A stretch of 14,396 bases of DNA from CAYZUE01 sp964481825 (GCA_964481825.1 CAYZUE010000031.1:1-14396), one strand, 5' to 3'. Positions 1 to 7,395 are shown, numbered from the stretch's first letter. Notes: generated by a model from the letters alone, not told the origin. Program-made: numbers and translations.

Positions 1-210
1 TAAAAGCACCGTCACCTGAAATCCTGCTTTTTGAAGATCTCTAAGCTTATTAATCGTGAGTAAATGCCCTAAATGAATCTTTCCACTAGGCTCATATCCT
101 ACATAAACTCTTGGATGGGCAATTTCATTCAAAAGATCATAAAGTTCAGTTTCAGTTACAACCTCAAAAAGATCCTTTTTAACTAAAGCAACTTTTCTTT
201 CTAATCGCAT
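1..210 (-). CDS. tyrS: Tyrosyl-tRNA synthetase, N-terminal fragment (cut by window edge)
   Basis: This is the 5' part of a class I aminoacyl-tRNA synthetase that charges tRNA-Tyr. Seventy codons are present and the rest lies beyond position 1. The translation starts MRLERKVALVKK and continues through YVGYEPSGKIHLGHLLTINK, with the HLGH version of the class I HIGH motif at about residues 47-50. The tyrosine-pocket stretch YVGYEPSG just before it is typical of archaeal/eukaryotic-type TyrRS. TrpRS is related, but this wording favours TyrRS. The ATG at 208-210 follows a GGTG ribosome-site-like stretch about 9 nt upstream. It lies 72 nt downstream of the NMD3 stop in the same direction, so the two may share a transcript; I see no well-placed TATA box in the gap. 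No sign of damage in the visible part. Confidence 0.9.
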   Translation of the reverse strand, partial: MRLERKVALVKKDLFEVVTETELYDLLNEIAHPRVYVGYEPSGKIHLGHLLTINKLRDLQKAGFQVTVLL

Positions 211-282
211 TTTTGAAAAACACCTTTTTAAATTCAATATCTTAATACTATGAGGTTTTATCTTTAAAGCTTAACACTTGGA

Positions 283-1188
283 TTATGAAATATCGCCTTT
301 TCTCCGTACTATATCTGCTCTATTTAAACTTTTCATTGGCAGAGTTAATGTCTGATTACTATTTAAATCTAAAGCAATAACATTGTTGCCTTTAAATCGT
401 TGGATTTGGATTAATTTATCTTTATAATTAACAACATCTTCTAACATAAACCTAGGAAATTTAAGTGAAATGGTAACCCGATAGATATCTTTCCCATCCT
501 TACCCCTACCTACTAACTTAGCAGATTGCTTTAAAATACCGCCAAATCTCCTATTAAGATATTTAGAGATCTTTCTACCCGCGCTCAAAGATCCAATGTA
601 GATATCAAAACCATTTTTAACCAACTTAAAATCTGAAACGAATGCGTTATTATCTTTGATCTGTAGATTATTCAAGTATTCAATAGAAGAGCTCTTTACT
701 TTATTTTCTTCTAGATCTTCACCTCTAATCTGAATCACAGCTTCATAATATCTACTTTTTTTCTTCAAGCATGAATTACAAAAGGTTAAATTAACAGTAA
801 CTTTACCAGAATTCTCAACACTGCAAGTTTCTCCTCTATGTAACCCAGTTATCTTTAGAGTATAAGGTAAAAAAAGTTTATTAGGGTTAGAGTAGGTTAT
901 ACCACCTACCGACAAGGCTACATCTTCATCAATAATATTTTTTAAAATCATAGAATCCAATAGAGAATCATTGACTGCCACCTTTACAACTGAATCCAAA
1001 TCCCCTTTCTGAATATTCCAACGATCATCTTTAAAATAACTAAGACATTGCTTACAAATCTTAACATTCGGATTATTTGGGAGAATAAGAAGTTCAGTAT
1101 CTTGAAAATAGCACTCCCTACACTTACCATCTTTAAAATTTTCAATGGCATTACCACAAACAAAACAGAATGCTCCTCTTCGTGTCAT
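283..1188 (-). CDS. nmd3: NMD3-like ribosome biogenesis protein
   Basis: The 301-residue protein matches the archaeal NMD3 family. The eukaryotic relative binds the large ribosomal subunit and acts as an export adaptor; the archaeal form probably works in late large-subunit maturation (inference, since there is no nucleus). The N-terminus carries four CxxC pairs, at C8/C11, C23/C26, C45/C48 and C137/C140, enough for two zinc sites. The part after about residue 150 is a basic, beta-rich region like the conserved archaeal NMD3 core. The eukaryotic C-terminal export tail is absent, as usual for archaea. Its ATG overlaps the stop of the upstream DUF424 gene by 4 nt (ATGA), which points to translational coupling. 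tyrS follows, so the cluster is devoted to translation. Confidence 0.88.
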   Translation of the reverse strand: MTRRGAFCFVCGNAIENFKDGKCRECYFQDTELLILPNNPNVKICKQCLSYFKDDRWNIQKGDLDSVVKVAVNDSLLDSMILKNIIDEDVALSVGGITYSNPNKLFLPYTLKITGLHRGETCSVENSGKVTVNLTFCNSCLKKKSRYYEAVIQIRGEDLEENKVKSSSIEYLNNLQIKDNNAFVSDFKLVKNGFDIYIGSLSAGRKISKYLNRRFGGILKQSAKLVGRGKDGKDIYRVTISLKFPRFMLEDVVNYKDKLIQIQRFKGNNVIALDLNSNQTLTLPMKSLNRADIVRRKGDIS

Positions 1189-1484
1189 AATATCTGTACC
1201 ATTTGAGCATGGGGAACTCCCTCAGCTACAATTACATTATCAGAATTGATTATACCGATATCTATACCTTGTTTAACAATATTTTTTCCCAAAAGATTAG
1301 CCATTGAAGCCTGTTTGAGTAACTTTTGTGTTTCTTTTTCAGTCATTAATTCATCCCCATAGAATTTTTTATCTCCTTTGAGAACTAATCCATTTTCTTT
1401 GTAAATTCTACCATAAACTTTCTCATCACAAGCTGCGATCAATAACTCTGGAGGAAACCTGTATACTTTCACATAAAATTTCAT
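1185..1484 (-). CDS. DUF424 family protein
   Basis: A 99-residue archaeal protein of the DUF424 family. Family features visible: an N-terminal beta strand (MKFYVKVYRF), the AACDE segment near residue 18, FYGDELMTEKET around residues 41-51, the helix with ANLLGKNIV near residues 63-70, and the closing GVPHAQMVQI. The length is normal for the family. No biochemical role is firmly known; its frequent company with translation genes, here nmd3 and tyrS, suggests a role near the ribosome (inference). An AAGGA ribosome site lies 6 nt before the ATG, which supports this start. The stop overlaps the nmd3 start as ATGA. It is the first gene of its transcript and diverges from the EamA permease across 106 nt. 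Confidence 0.85.
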   Translation of the reverse strand: MKFYVKVYRFPPELLIAACDEKVYGRIYKENGLVLKGDKKFYGDELMTEKETQKLLKQASMANLLGKNIVKQGIDIGIINSDNVIVAEGVPHAQMVQIL

Positions 1485-1530
1485 ATTAAATCCTTATTTT
1501 CCTTAATAAAATACAAACATTTCCCATGAA

Positions 1531-1539
1531 TATAAATTT
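1531..1539. promoter_or_regulatory. TATA-like element between divergent genes
   Basis: TATAAATTT lies in the 106-nt gap between the DUF424 gene (minus) and the EamA permease (plus). Read on minus it is AAATTTATA, about 25 nt from a start site near 1508 and a 24-nt leader for DUF424. Read on plus it would give a start near 1560 and a leader of about 30 nt for the permease. A second plus-strand candidate, TTTTAAAT, sits at 1541-1548. Which strand each serves is inferred from spacing only. Confidence 0.45.
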
Positions 1540-1590
1540 GTTTTAAATCCAATAAGTTATTTAATCAGCTTATTACCTTTTATTTAAATT

Positions 1591-2439
1591 ATGGCATACG
1601 GTATCCTTTTTCTACTTTCAGCCTCATTGTTATTTAGTACTGTTCCTATCCTTGCAAAGATAGTTTATTCTGAAGGATTACCACCAATTTGGTTAATAGA
1701 GTTCAGATTATTTTTTGCATTTTGTTTCTTCTCCTTATTGGTAAAAAAAGATAAATTGAAAGAAATAACATGTAATTTAAAAAATTTAAGCATGTTAGCC
1801 GTGTTTGGCCTGGCTGCTAATTATTTTTTTTATCATCAGGGATTAGAATACACCACAGCTTCATCAGCACAGGTACTTGAAAGTTTATCTCCAGTTTTTG
1901 TTTTATTAATAGCATTAGCATTAAAAGAAGAAATTATAAACTCAAAAAAATCATTCGGTATATTTCTAACTGCACTAGGTTCAGTGGTTATTTTTAATTC
2001 CCATATCCATCTTTCAAGGCTGATATTTGGAGACATATTGGAAATCTTTGCTGCAATAACCTGGGGATACTTTATAGTTCAAAGTAACAGGGTGATGCGC
2101 GTATCAACACCTAATACGAGTTTAATTTTTATATTTGGATTTTCAGCTTTATTATTCCTCCCATTAGCTTTAGCAACACCATTAACGCTTACATCAAAAT
2201 TACTTAGCATAGCTCTGATGATGGGTTTCCTACATACCTTCATAGCATACATGCTCTACTTTGAAGGAATAAAAAGGACAAATCCCACCAGCGCTGCAGT
2301 AACTTTTGCTCTTAGTCCTATTTTAACAGTTATTTTAGAAACAAAGATATTAGGAGCAACATCAACACCACTTTTCTATTTAGGTATATCTTTAGCTATA
2401 ATAGGGATAATTATAGTTATCAGACAAAGGAAAAAATAA
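1591..2439 (+). CDS. EamA/DMT-family transporter
   Basis: A 282-residue, very hydrophobic membrane protein with about ten predicted transmembrane helices, the usual size and topology of the drug/metabolite transporter superfamily. It is built from two EamA repeats, roughly residues 3-133 and 147-278. Each repeat has the family signature near its fourth helix: SSAQVLESLSP (91-101) followed by LKEEI (111-115), and TSAAVTFALSP (233-243) followed by ETKILG. Members export amino acids, metabolites or drugs across the cell membrane; the substrate cannot be read from sequence. The ATG is chosen because the first helix begins at once (GILFLLSASLLFSTVP), the standard EamA N-terminus. No clear ribosome site is visible, so a short or weak leader is likely. 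It ends in a basic tail (RQRKK), consistent with a cytoplasmic C-terminus. Confidence 0.87.
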   Translation: MAYGILFLLSASLLFSTVPILAKIVYSEGLPPIWLIEFRLFFAFCFFSLLVKKDKLKEITCNLKNLSMLAVFGLAANYFFYHQGLEYTTASSAQVLESLSPVFVLLIALALKEEIINSKKSFGIFLTALGSVVIFNSHIHLSRLIFGDILEIFAAITWGYFIVQSNRVMRVSTPNTSLIFIFGFSALLFLPLALATPLTLTSKLLSIALMMGFLHTFIAYMLYFEGIKRTNPTSAAVTFALSPILTVILETKILGATSTPLFYLGISLAIIGIIIVIRQRKK

Positions 2440-2481
2440 ACGATATCGAGTTTAGGCATACGCTTCTGATTTATTGAATAC

Positions 2482-2521
2482 ACCTAGAATAGGTAGATTC
2501 AAAATTAAATAATACTTTTTT
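2482..2521 (+). terminator. Weak candidate terminator after the permease
   Basis: A small perfect inverted repeat, ACCTA-GAA-TAGGT (2482-2494), is followed about 20 nt later by a run of six T (2516-2521). The stem is short and the T run is modest for an archaeal poly-U terminator, so this is only a candidate end for the permease transcript. Confidence 0.22.
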
Positions 2522-2561
2522 ATATTGTATTACAAATAAAATTAAAAGATTAAATAAAAAA

Positions 2562-2569
2562 TTTATAAA
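2562..2569 (+). promoter_or_regulatory. TATA box for the 51-residue small protein
   Basis: TTTATAAA is centred about 38 nt before the ATG at 2603. Normal archaeal spacing would start transcription near 2591, just at or before the GAGGT ribosome site (2591-2595). The agreement of TATA box, ribosome site and start codon supports a real small gene here. Confidence 0.5.
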
Positions 2570-2602
2570 CTGGAATATTTTAGCATAAATGAGGTCAAAT
2601 AA

Positions 2603-2758
2603 ATGAGTCAAATAGAACAGATAGAGAGAGATATATTGGATTTGATGGAAAGTAACAGGGAAATGCGGAAACGGATTGAAAATTTAGAAGATAATATAGA
2701 TAGAATCCTCCAGTTAGGCAATTCAATTTGGTGGAGGCATATAAGACCTGATGACTAA
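2603..2758 (+). CDS. Small helical protein of 51 residues, unknown family
   Basis: A short open frame between the permease and the SQR-like gene. The product starts MSQIEQIERDILDLMESNRE and is a highly charged helix with a heptad-like pattern of I/L/M residues up to about residue 38. A distinct tail follows, with two tryptophans and a charged end (SIWWRHIRPDD). This suggests a short coiled coil that self-associates or docks on a partner, with the aromatic tail as an anchor (inference). There is no signal peptide, membrane helix or cysteine. A GAGGT ribosome site sits 7 nt before the ATG and a TATA box lies in register further upstream, so translation is likely. The SQR-like gene begins 116 nt downstream. 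I do not recognise the family and assign no function. Confidence 0.62.
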   Translation: MSQIEQIERDILDLMESNREMRKRIENLEDNIDRILQLGNSIWWRHIRPDD

Positions 2759-2790
2759 CCAATAACAATTAGGCTACAACAAATAAAATT

Positions 2791-2800
2791 TTTTATAAAA
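2791..2800 (+). promoter_or_regulatory. Candidate TATA box for the SQR-like gene
   Basis: TTTTATAAAA lies about 80 nt before the SQR-like ATG and would start transcription near 2821. A second AT-rich candidate, AAATTTAAAA at about 2830-2839, would start near 2859 with a short leader that still holds the AGGGAT ribosome site (2864-2869). Either could serve the gene. Confidence 0.38.
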
Positions 2801-2874
2801 TATTAATCTTAGCAGAAAAATAGATAAATAAATTTAAAAAGAATTAAAACTAAAGATAAAGACAGGGATTCAGG

Positions 2875-4062
2875 ATGGAAATAGTGGTTTTAGGAGGCTC
2901 TTTTGGAGGGCTTAATGTTGCTTTTGAACTTAGGAAAAATATTAGTTCTGACCATACTGTTACTGTAATATCAAATAATCAACAATTCGTTTTTATTCCT
3001 TCATTACCTTGGCTGTCATTAGGCTGGAGAAAGCCCAAAGATGTAGCGTTTGATATTAAAAAACCATTGACTTCGAAAGGAATCAAATTCCTATTTACAT
3101 CTGTAAAAAAGATTTCACAAGAGAATAATTTAGTCACAACAGACAAAGGTGAAATATATTATGATTACCTTGTTATTTCAACTGGCGCTGACCTTGAATT
3201 TGAATCTGTTTCAGGCCTTGGTCCAGATAACTACACGCAATCTACTTGTACTCTAGAACATGCAGAGAAAGCCTATGATGCTTGGAAGAAATTATTACTA
3301 GATCCCGGCCCAATTGTAATTGGCGCAGCTCAAGGAGTGAGTTGCTTTGGTCCTGCCTATGAGCAGGCATTTATGATTGATACGGAATTAAGAAGAATCA
3401 AAAGACGTCATGAGATGCCAATAACGTTTATCACTTCAGAGCCATACCTCGGCCACCTAGGAATTGGAGGAGTAGGTAAAAGTCGGAGAGTTGCAGAAGA
3501 CGAGTTTGCTGAGAGAGATATCAAAACTATTACAAACGCAATTATAGAGGATATAACCCCTGATAAAATAAGATTAGATAGTGGAAAAGAGCTTAAGTTT
3601 AAATACGCTATGATAGTCCCGCCTTTTTTAGGAATTAAAGCTATAAGAAATTCTAAAGATTTAGGCAACCCACGAGGATTCATTCCTGTTGACAAGTATT
3701 ATAGGCATATCAAGTACCCTAATATTTATTCAGTAGGAGTTGCCATGGCTATAATGCCTCCTGAACCAACCCCCGTCCCTACAGGAGTTCCAAAGACTGC
3801 TTATATGACAGATAGAATGGCAAAAATGGTAGCGAACAATATATCCGCAGAGATAAATAAGGAGAAAAAAAAGAGCAAAACATTAGATGTTATTTGTTTT
3901 ATGGATATGGGGGACAGTGCAATACTAATGTCTGCTTCACCAGTACTACCGCCTAGAGATACTTTCCGACTTAAGAAGAATCGAATATTTCATTGGTTCA
4001 AAGTAATATACGAGAGATACTATCTCTGGAAATTAAAAAATGGTTTTACCTGGATGCCCTGA
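2875..4062 (+). CDS. Sulfide:quinone oxidoreductase-like flavoprotein
   Basis: A 395-residue two-dinucleotide-binding flavoprotein. The FAD-binding GxGGxxGG-like segment is at the very N-terminus (VVLGGSFGGL, 4-13), the second conserved strand ends in STGAD (102-106), and the C-terminal FAD contact is SVGVAM (286-291). Three cysteines, C125, C157 (in SCFGPAYE) and C341 (in CFMDMGD), fall where sulfide:quinone oxidoreductases carry their catalytic and polysulfide cysteines, so it probably oxidises sulfide or handles polysulfide rather than being a plain NADH dehydrogenase. The tail (about 364-391) is rich in basic and aromatic residues (HWFKVIYERYYLWKLKNG) and could bind the membrane surface, as in SQRs. 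There is no signal peptide. The start is supported by AGGGAT 5 nt upstream and by the FAD fold starting at residue 2. A DsrE-like gene follows after 69 nt. The electron acceptor is unknown, since many methanogens lack quinones. Confidence 0.82.
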   Translation: MEIVVLGGSFGGLNVAFELRKNISSDHTVTVISNNQQFVFIPSLPWLSLGWRKPKDVAFDIKKPLTSKGIKFLFTSVKKISQENNLVTTDKGEIYYDYLVISTGADLEFESVSGLGPDNYTQSTCTLEHAEKAYDAWKKLLLDPGPIVIGAAQGVSCFGPAYEQAFMIDTELRRIKRRHEMPITFITSEPYLGHLGIGGVGKSRRVAEDEFAERDIKTITNAIIEDITPDKIRLDSGKELKFKYAMIVPPFLGIKAIRNSKDLGNPRGFIPVDKYYRHIKYPNIYSVGVAMAIMPPEPTPVPTGVPKTAYMTDRMAKMVANNISAEINKEKKKSKTLDVICFMDMGDSAILMSASPVLPPRDTFRLKKNRIFHWFKVIYERYYLWKLKNGFTWMP

Positions 4063-4063
4063 A

Positions 4064-4076
4064 GTATATAAAAAAA
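4064..4076 (+). promoter_or_regulatory. Possible internal promoter before the DsrE-like gene
   Basis: GTATATAAAAAAA begins one base after the SQR-like stop. A start near 4095 would leave a leader of about 37 nt containing the GGAG ribosome site (4119-4122). The DsrE-like gene may therefore be transcribed on its own as well as with the SQR-like gene. Confidence 0.4.
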
Positions 4077-4131
4077 GAATAAATACCCCAACGAAAAGTA
4101 ATATAAAAAAAAGAAGAAGGAGATTGAAAGA

Positions 4132-4455
4132 ATGAAAATAGGAATAGTACTTAACAGCAACGACCCGGAAACGGCCTGGAGTGCATGTAGATTTGGTTCA
4201 ACCGCCATAGGTGAAAACCACGAGGTAACAATGTTTTTGTTAGGTCCAGGTGTTGAGATAGAATCTATTGTTCACAAAAGATTTGACGCACCAAAGGCTT
4301 TAAAAAAATATCTTGACAATGGTGGTAACATCCTTACATGCGGAACCTGTTTAGCTGTCAGAAAAATGGAAGAGGGAGTAAATTGCCAAATAAATAAGAT
4401 GACAGATTTAGTAAGTCTTGTTGCTGAAAGTGATAAAACTATAACATTCGGTTAA
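4132..4455 (+). CDS. DsrE-family sulfur-relay protein
   Basis: A 107-residue small alpha/beta protein of the DsrE/DsrF-like family, whose members carry sulfur as persulfide on cysteine. The N-terminal strand and loop (MKIGIVLNSNDPETAW) and the strand VTMFLLGPGV (32-41) fit the fold. A CGTC motif (C70, C73) and C85 lie where family members have their sulfur-carrying cysteines; C19 is an additional one. The ending LVSLVAESDKTITFG is typical of archaeal members. GGAG lies 9 nt before the ATG. It follows the SQR-like gene by 69 nt, and I infer that it accepts or passes on sulfane sulfur made by that enzyme. It is a single-domain protein with no DsrF/DsrH partner in the window, so the classical heterohexamer is not indicated. 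Confidence 0.82.
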   Translation: MKIGIVLNSNDPETAWSACRFGSTAIGENHEVTMFLLGPGVEIESIVHKRFDAPKALKKYLDNGGNILTCGTCLAVRKMEEGVNCQINKMTDLVSLVAESDKTITFG

Positions 4456-4471
4456 ATTGTAGACTGAAAAT

Positions 4472-4600
4472 TCATGCAGATATAGTTACATGTTCTAGGC
4501 AAGATGGACATAAAAGTGGGATTAAAGGAATATCAAGAAAGACTAGTTTCTCATCATAAACACTACCACAATTAAAACACAAGAGTAGATTATTTGACAT
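4472..4600 (-). CDS. Mini zinc-ribbon protein of 42 residues
   Basis: A short open frame 41 nt downstream of the RPA32-like gene on the same strand. The product starts MSNNLLLCFNCGSVYDEK and has two CxxC knuckles, C8/C11 and C31/C34, 19 residues apart. That is the layout of a complete zinc ribbon (four-cysteine zinc site), with a short tail LEHVTISA. The order and spacing of the cysteines make chance unlikely. The ATG is preceded by GGGGT with only 3 nt of spacing, a weak ribosome site; no other start exists before an upstream in-frame stop. By position it would be the third gene of the MCM-RPA transcript. It could contact nucleic acid or a replication protein, but this is inference. Rubredoxin is an alternative, but the usual rubredoxin knuckle CxxCG occurs only once and the core aromatics are missing. 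Confidence 0.62.
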   Translation of the reverse strand: MSNNLLLCFNCGSVYDEKLVFLDIPLIPLLCPSCLEHVTISA

Positions 4601-4641
4601 ACTACCCCAATTAAAAGGACTGCTATTAAATATGTTCCGAA

Positions 4642-5325
4642 TTAAACTAGTTTAAACATTCCTAGTTTGGGCTCGTAAATTTCCCCCTTACCCATAAGTA
4701 CCCCAATTGTTTCCTCTACTACTTTCTTTCCAAGACCACTTTCCTCAATTATAGAAGTGACACTTACTCCATGACCAGTGTCAATATTATCTAAGATATT
4801 GATTATAACAATTTTAGGATCTTCCCCAATTATTTCTTCCTCAATATCCAATGGATCTTCCATAAGATTTGAGGTTGAATTAATAATATTAGAAGGATTT
4901 AAATTACCCCTATTTTGATCTTGGATAAGAAGTTCAAGATGCCGAACAAGTTCCCAATTAGGGTTTTCTACATTCCATAAAAACTCAGTGCTTATATATT
5001 TCTCTTCATCATATTCCTTAACCTTACCTATCACATCTACTATATCACCTGGATTAACGTTCATTAACATCTCAACTTCCTCCCCAAACGACCTTATTGT
5101 AATGGTATCACTTCCATCATCAAGGGTCAATAGTGCAAATTTCTGATTATCATTTATGAACCTTGAAACTACTGTAGCCATAACTCTAACACGTAAAACT
5201 GTACCCACAGAAGTGGTGTTTAAGCAACCTTGATTTAATTGCGAACCTGATTTGATAAATTCTCCTTCGATAATATCCTTTATACGGACTTTAAAAGCAG
5301 TGTCAATAACTGATTCATTCCCCAT
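4642..5325 (-). CDS. RPA32-like single-stranded DNA-binding protein
   Basis: A 227-residue protein with the two-part plan of the RPA32 (RPA2) subunit. A single OB fold at about residues 38-118 (VGTVLRVRVMATVVSRF, then the LLTLDDGSDTITIRSFG strand pair and VDVIGKVKEY) is followed by an acidic, low-complexity linker at about 135-170. A C-terminal winged helix (about 174-227, HGVSVTSIIEESGLGKKVVE) closes the protein. The OB fold should bind single-stranded DNA and the winged helix should bind partner proteins. No zinc finger is present, unlike the large archaeal RPA41-type subunits. It starts 1 nt after the MCM stop, with GTGAT as ribosome site inside the end of mcm, so the two are almost surely co-translated. 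The partner RPA subunits must be encoded elsewhere. Confidence 0.8.
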   Translation of the reverse strand: MGNESVIDTAFKVRIKDIIEGEFIKSGSQLNQGCLNTTSVGTVLRVRVMATVVSRFINDNQKFALLTLDDGSDTITIRSFGEEVEMLMNVNPGDIVDVIGKVKEYDEEKYISTEFLWNVENPNWELVRHLELLIQDQNRGNLNPSNIINSTSNLMEDPLDIEEEIIGEDPKIVIINILDNIDTGHGVSVTSIIEESGLGKKVVEETIGVLMGKGEIYEPKLGMFKLV

Positions 5326-5326
5326 T

Positions 5327-7369
5327 TTAAATCACTTTGTATTTTTCATTTCTATTTGGATCATAGATTACCGAATCTGCTCTTAATCTTTCTATTGTAA
5401 GCACCGTTTCTTTCTGGGTAATACCCTTTTCTTGCGCACGTGAAATAATTTCATATTTATCTGCATATTTATTTTTATTTTCTTTTTCTAATTTCTTAAT
5501 GATGTCAAGGATGGTCATTGCTCTATCTCTCTGGGATGTAGTTTTACCAAGCTCTATCTTATCAATATCAAATCTCCCTTTCTCCATATCCATACCAGCA
5601 TCCTTCAATGATGTGTTTAATATTGTTATAGCACGTTCTACATCTTCAACCGTAGTTTCAGTGCTAAATCTAACCCTTGAAGCAGCGGTTGCAATCCTCA
5701 CTATAGCCCATAACTGTCTTGTGGTCAACGGTATAGCCTGATCATCATTAAGCTTTGCCATTTCTCTAATATCCACGTAATATTTCTCTATCTTCTCCCT
5801 TGCTTCATTGTTAAGTTTTGGAAATATCTTTTGCCTAGCATATGCAATATATTTCCTTAGAAATTCTGGTTCTAATTTTGGTGTACAAACATCCGGCGAA
5901 ACCACTTGATTGAGAATATGATTTGCTATTTTTCTTGAATCGTCTAAGTTATCACGAACAAGAAAAATTAGATCAAAACGGGATAATATTGTAGGTGGAA
6001 GATTTAACTGTTCAGAAAAAGATCTAAAATCATCGAATCTACCATATTTTGGATTAGCAGCCGCAAGGATAGAACACCTAGCTCTGAAAGTAGCTAGAAT
6101 TCCTGCTTTGGCTATACTAACAGTTTGTTGCTCCATTGCCTCGTGCATAGAACTCCGGTCCTCCTTTTCCATCTTGTCAAATTCATCAACACATGCAATC
6201 CCTTGATCAGCTAGGACAAGCGCACCGGCTTCAAGACTCCAACTGCCATCACCAAAGTCGTCTTTTAACGCTGCGGCTGTTAATCCTGCTGCAGATGTCC
6301 CTTTACCTGAGGTGTAGATACCGCGAGGAGCAAGTTCTTTTGCTACGTATTGTAAAATTTCACTTTTGCCAGTAGCTGGCTCTCCCATAAGTATGATATG
6401 GCTGTCACCTCGTATTCGACCCCCATCTGGCAAGTTAAGATTAGGTGCAGAAAATAATTGGTACATTATTGCTTCTTTAATGGTTGTATGTCCAAATATG
6501 TGAGGAGCAATAGAGTCTCGGATAGTCTCATATACCTGTGTTTCTCGAGATAACTTCATAATACGCTTTTTATCCTCTCTTGTAATCTCAACTTGTTCAA
6601 AATCGATCTCAGTTAGTTTATAGGAATTAGTGTCTAAAAATATCTCAAAAACTCTAGAATGTTTACCTTTAATATCTTTTTTAATAGCTCTTAATATTCC
6701 TGTTAACTCCACGCTATCTCCTGGTGTTATTTTACCAGTTAAATCATCATCAATGTGGATAGTTAATTGTTTAGGATGTTCTCCACCTCTAAGATCATCT
6801 AAGGATTCTTGAATTAAGATTTTCTGTGAATCAAGGAAGATAGAATCTTTTACTATAAGCTTGAACGGACCTTTTGTCTCACAATCCTCGCATAAATAAG
6901 GCTTTTTTAATTTTGGGGTTTCTTGACTTATCCTTATTACATAACCACAACGTTGACACTCGAAAGTTCCTAATGTTAGTTTGGGCCTTACATCAGTTGC
7001 CTTTCTCACAATTCCCCCTACAACCATAAGTTTCCCAACATGTTCACTTCTAATATCTGTTATCATTATCTTGCTAGTTGCTGGAAGATTATAAAATCTA
7101 ACATTAATCTTTGGAGATGAGATGTTGGCAGTAACATCTATCTGCAAAAGAGCTTTCTCAGCTGCTTTTATTGATTTATCAGGATTATAAATGGCCTCAT
7201 CGGCTAAACTAATATCATACTTGCCCAAGTCATCAAAATTAACTTTGAGGCTCTTTTCATCGGGATACCCATGAATAACTCGGGATATTTCTCTAGTATA
7301 ATAGGTTCTGAAGAATTTGTCAAATCTCCCTATTAGATCGTCAATTATTATTTCTTGCACAGCTTCCAT
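5327..7369 (-). CDS. mcm: Minichromosome maintenance (MCM) replicative helicase
   Basis: The 680-residue protein is a complete archaeal MCM, the hexameric 3'-5' helicase that unwinds DNA at replication forks. Order of parts: N-terminal helical domain; OB fold with a four-cysteine zinc knuckle (C138, C141, C160, C163); an AAA+ core with Walker A GEPATGKSE (329-337), Walker B CVDEFDKM (393-400), sensor 1 AAANP (436-440) and arginine finger in LSRFD (R464); then a C-terminal winged helix (about 612-680). The length is normal and there is no intein, a common insertion in archaeal mcm. The ATG has no clear ribosome site and the nearby TATA box predicts a leader of only about 6 nt, so it may be read as a leaderless message. 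It heads a replication cluster with an RPA32-like gene and a mini zinc ribbon. Confidence 0.97.
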   Translation of the reverse strand: MEAVQEIIIDDLIGRFDKFFRTYYTREISRVIHGYPDEKSLKVNFDDLGKYDISLADEAIYNPDKSIKAAEKALLQIDVTANISSPKINVRFYNLPATSKIMITDIRSEHVGKLMVVGGIVRKATDVRPKLTLGTFECQRCGYVIRISQETPKLKKPYLCEDCETKGPFKLIVKDSIFLDSQKILIQESLDDLRGGEHPKQLTIHIDDDLTGKITPGDSVELTGILRAIKKDIKGKHSRVFEIFLDTNSYKLTEIDFEQVEITREDKKRIMKLSRETQVYETIRDSIAPHIFGHTTIKEAIMYQLFSAPNLNLPDGGRIRGDSHIILMGEPATGKSEILQYVAKELAPRGIYTSGKGTSAAGLTAAALKDDFGDGSWSLEAGALVLADQGIACVDEFDKMEKEDRSSMHEAMEQQTVSIAKAGILATFRARCSILAAANPKYGRFDDFRSFSEQLNLPPTILSRFDLIFLVRDNLDDSRKIANHILNQVVSPDVCTPKLEPEFLRKYIAYARQKIFPKLNNEAREKIEKYYVDIREMAKLNDDQAIPLTTRQLWAIVRIATAASRVRFSTETTVEDVERAITILNTSLKDAGMDMEKGRFDIDKIELGKTTSQRDRAMTILDIIKKLEKENKNKYADKYEIISRAQEKGITQKETVLTIERLRADSVIYDPNRNEKYKVI

Positions 7370-7395
7370 TTTTTTTTACCAATGCTCATTCTTAT

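Noticed and set aside
3408..3695. 95-codon minus-strand open frame inside the SQR-like gene
   Set aside because: Shadow of the conserved flavoprotein; no ribosome site or domain.
5499..6812. Three short plus-strand open frames inside mcm (5499-5741, 6193-6375, 6630-6812)
   Set aside because: All are antisense to strongly conserved MCM motifs; no independent support.
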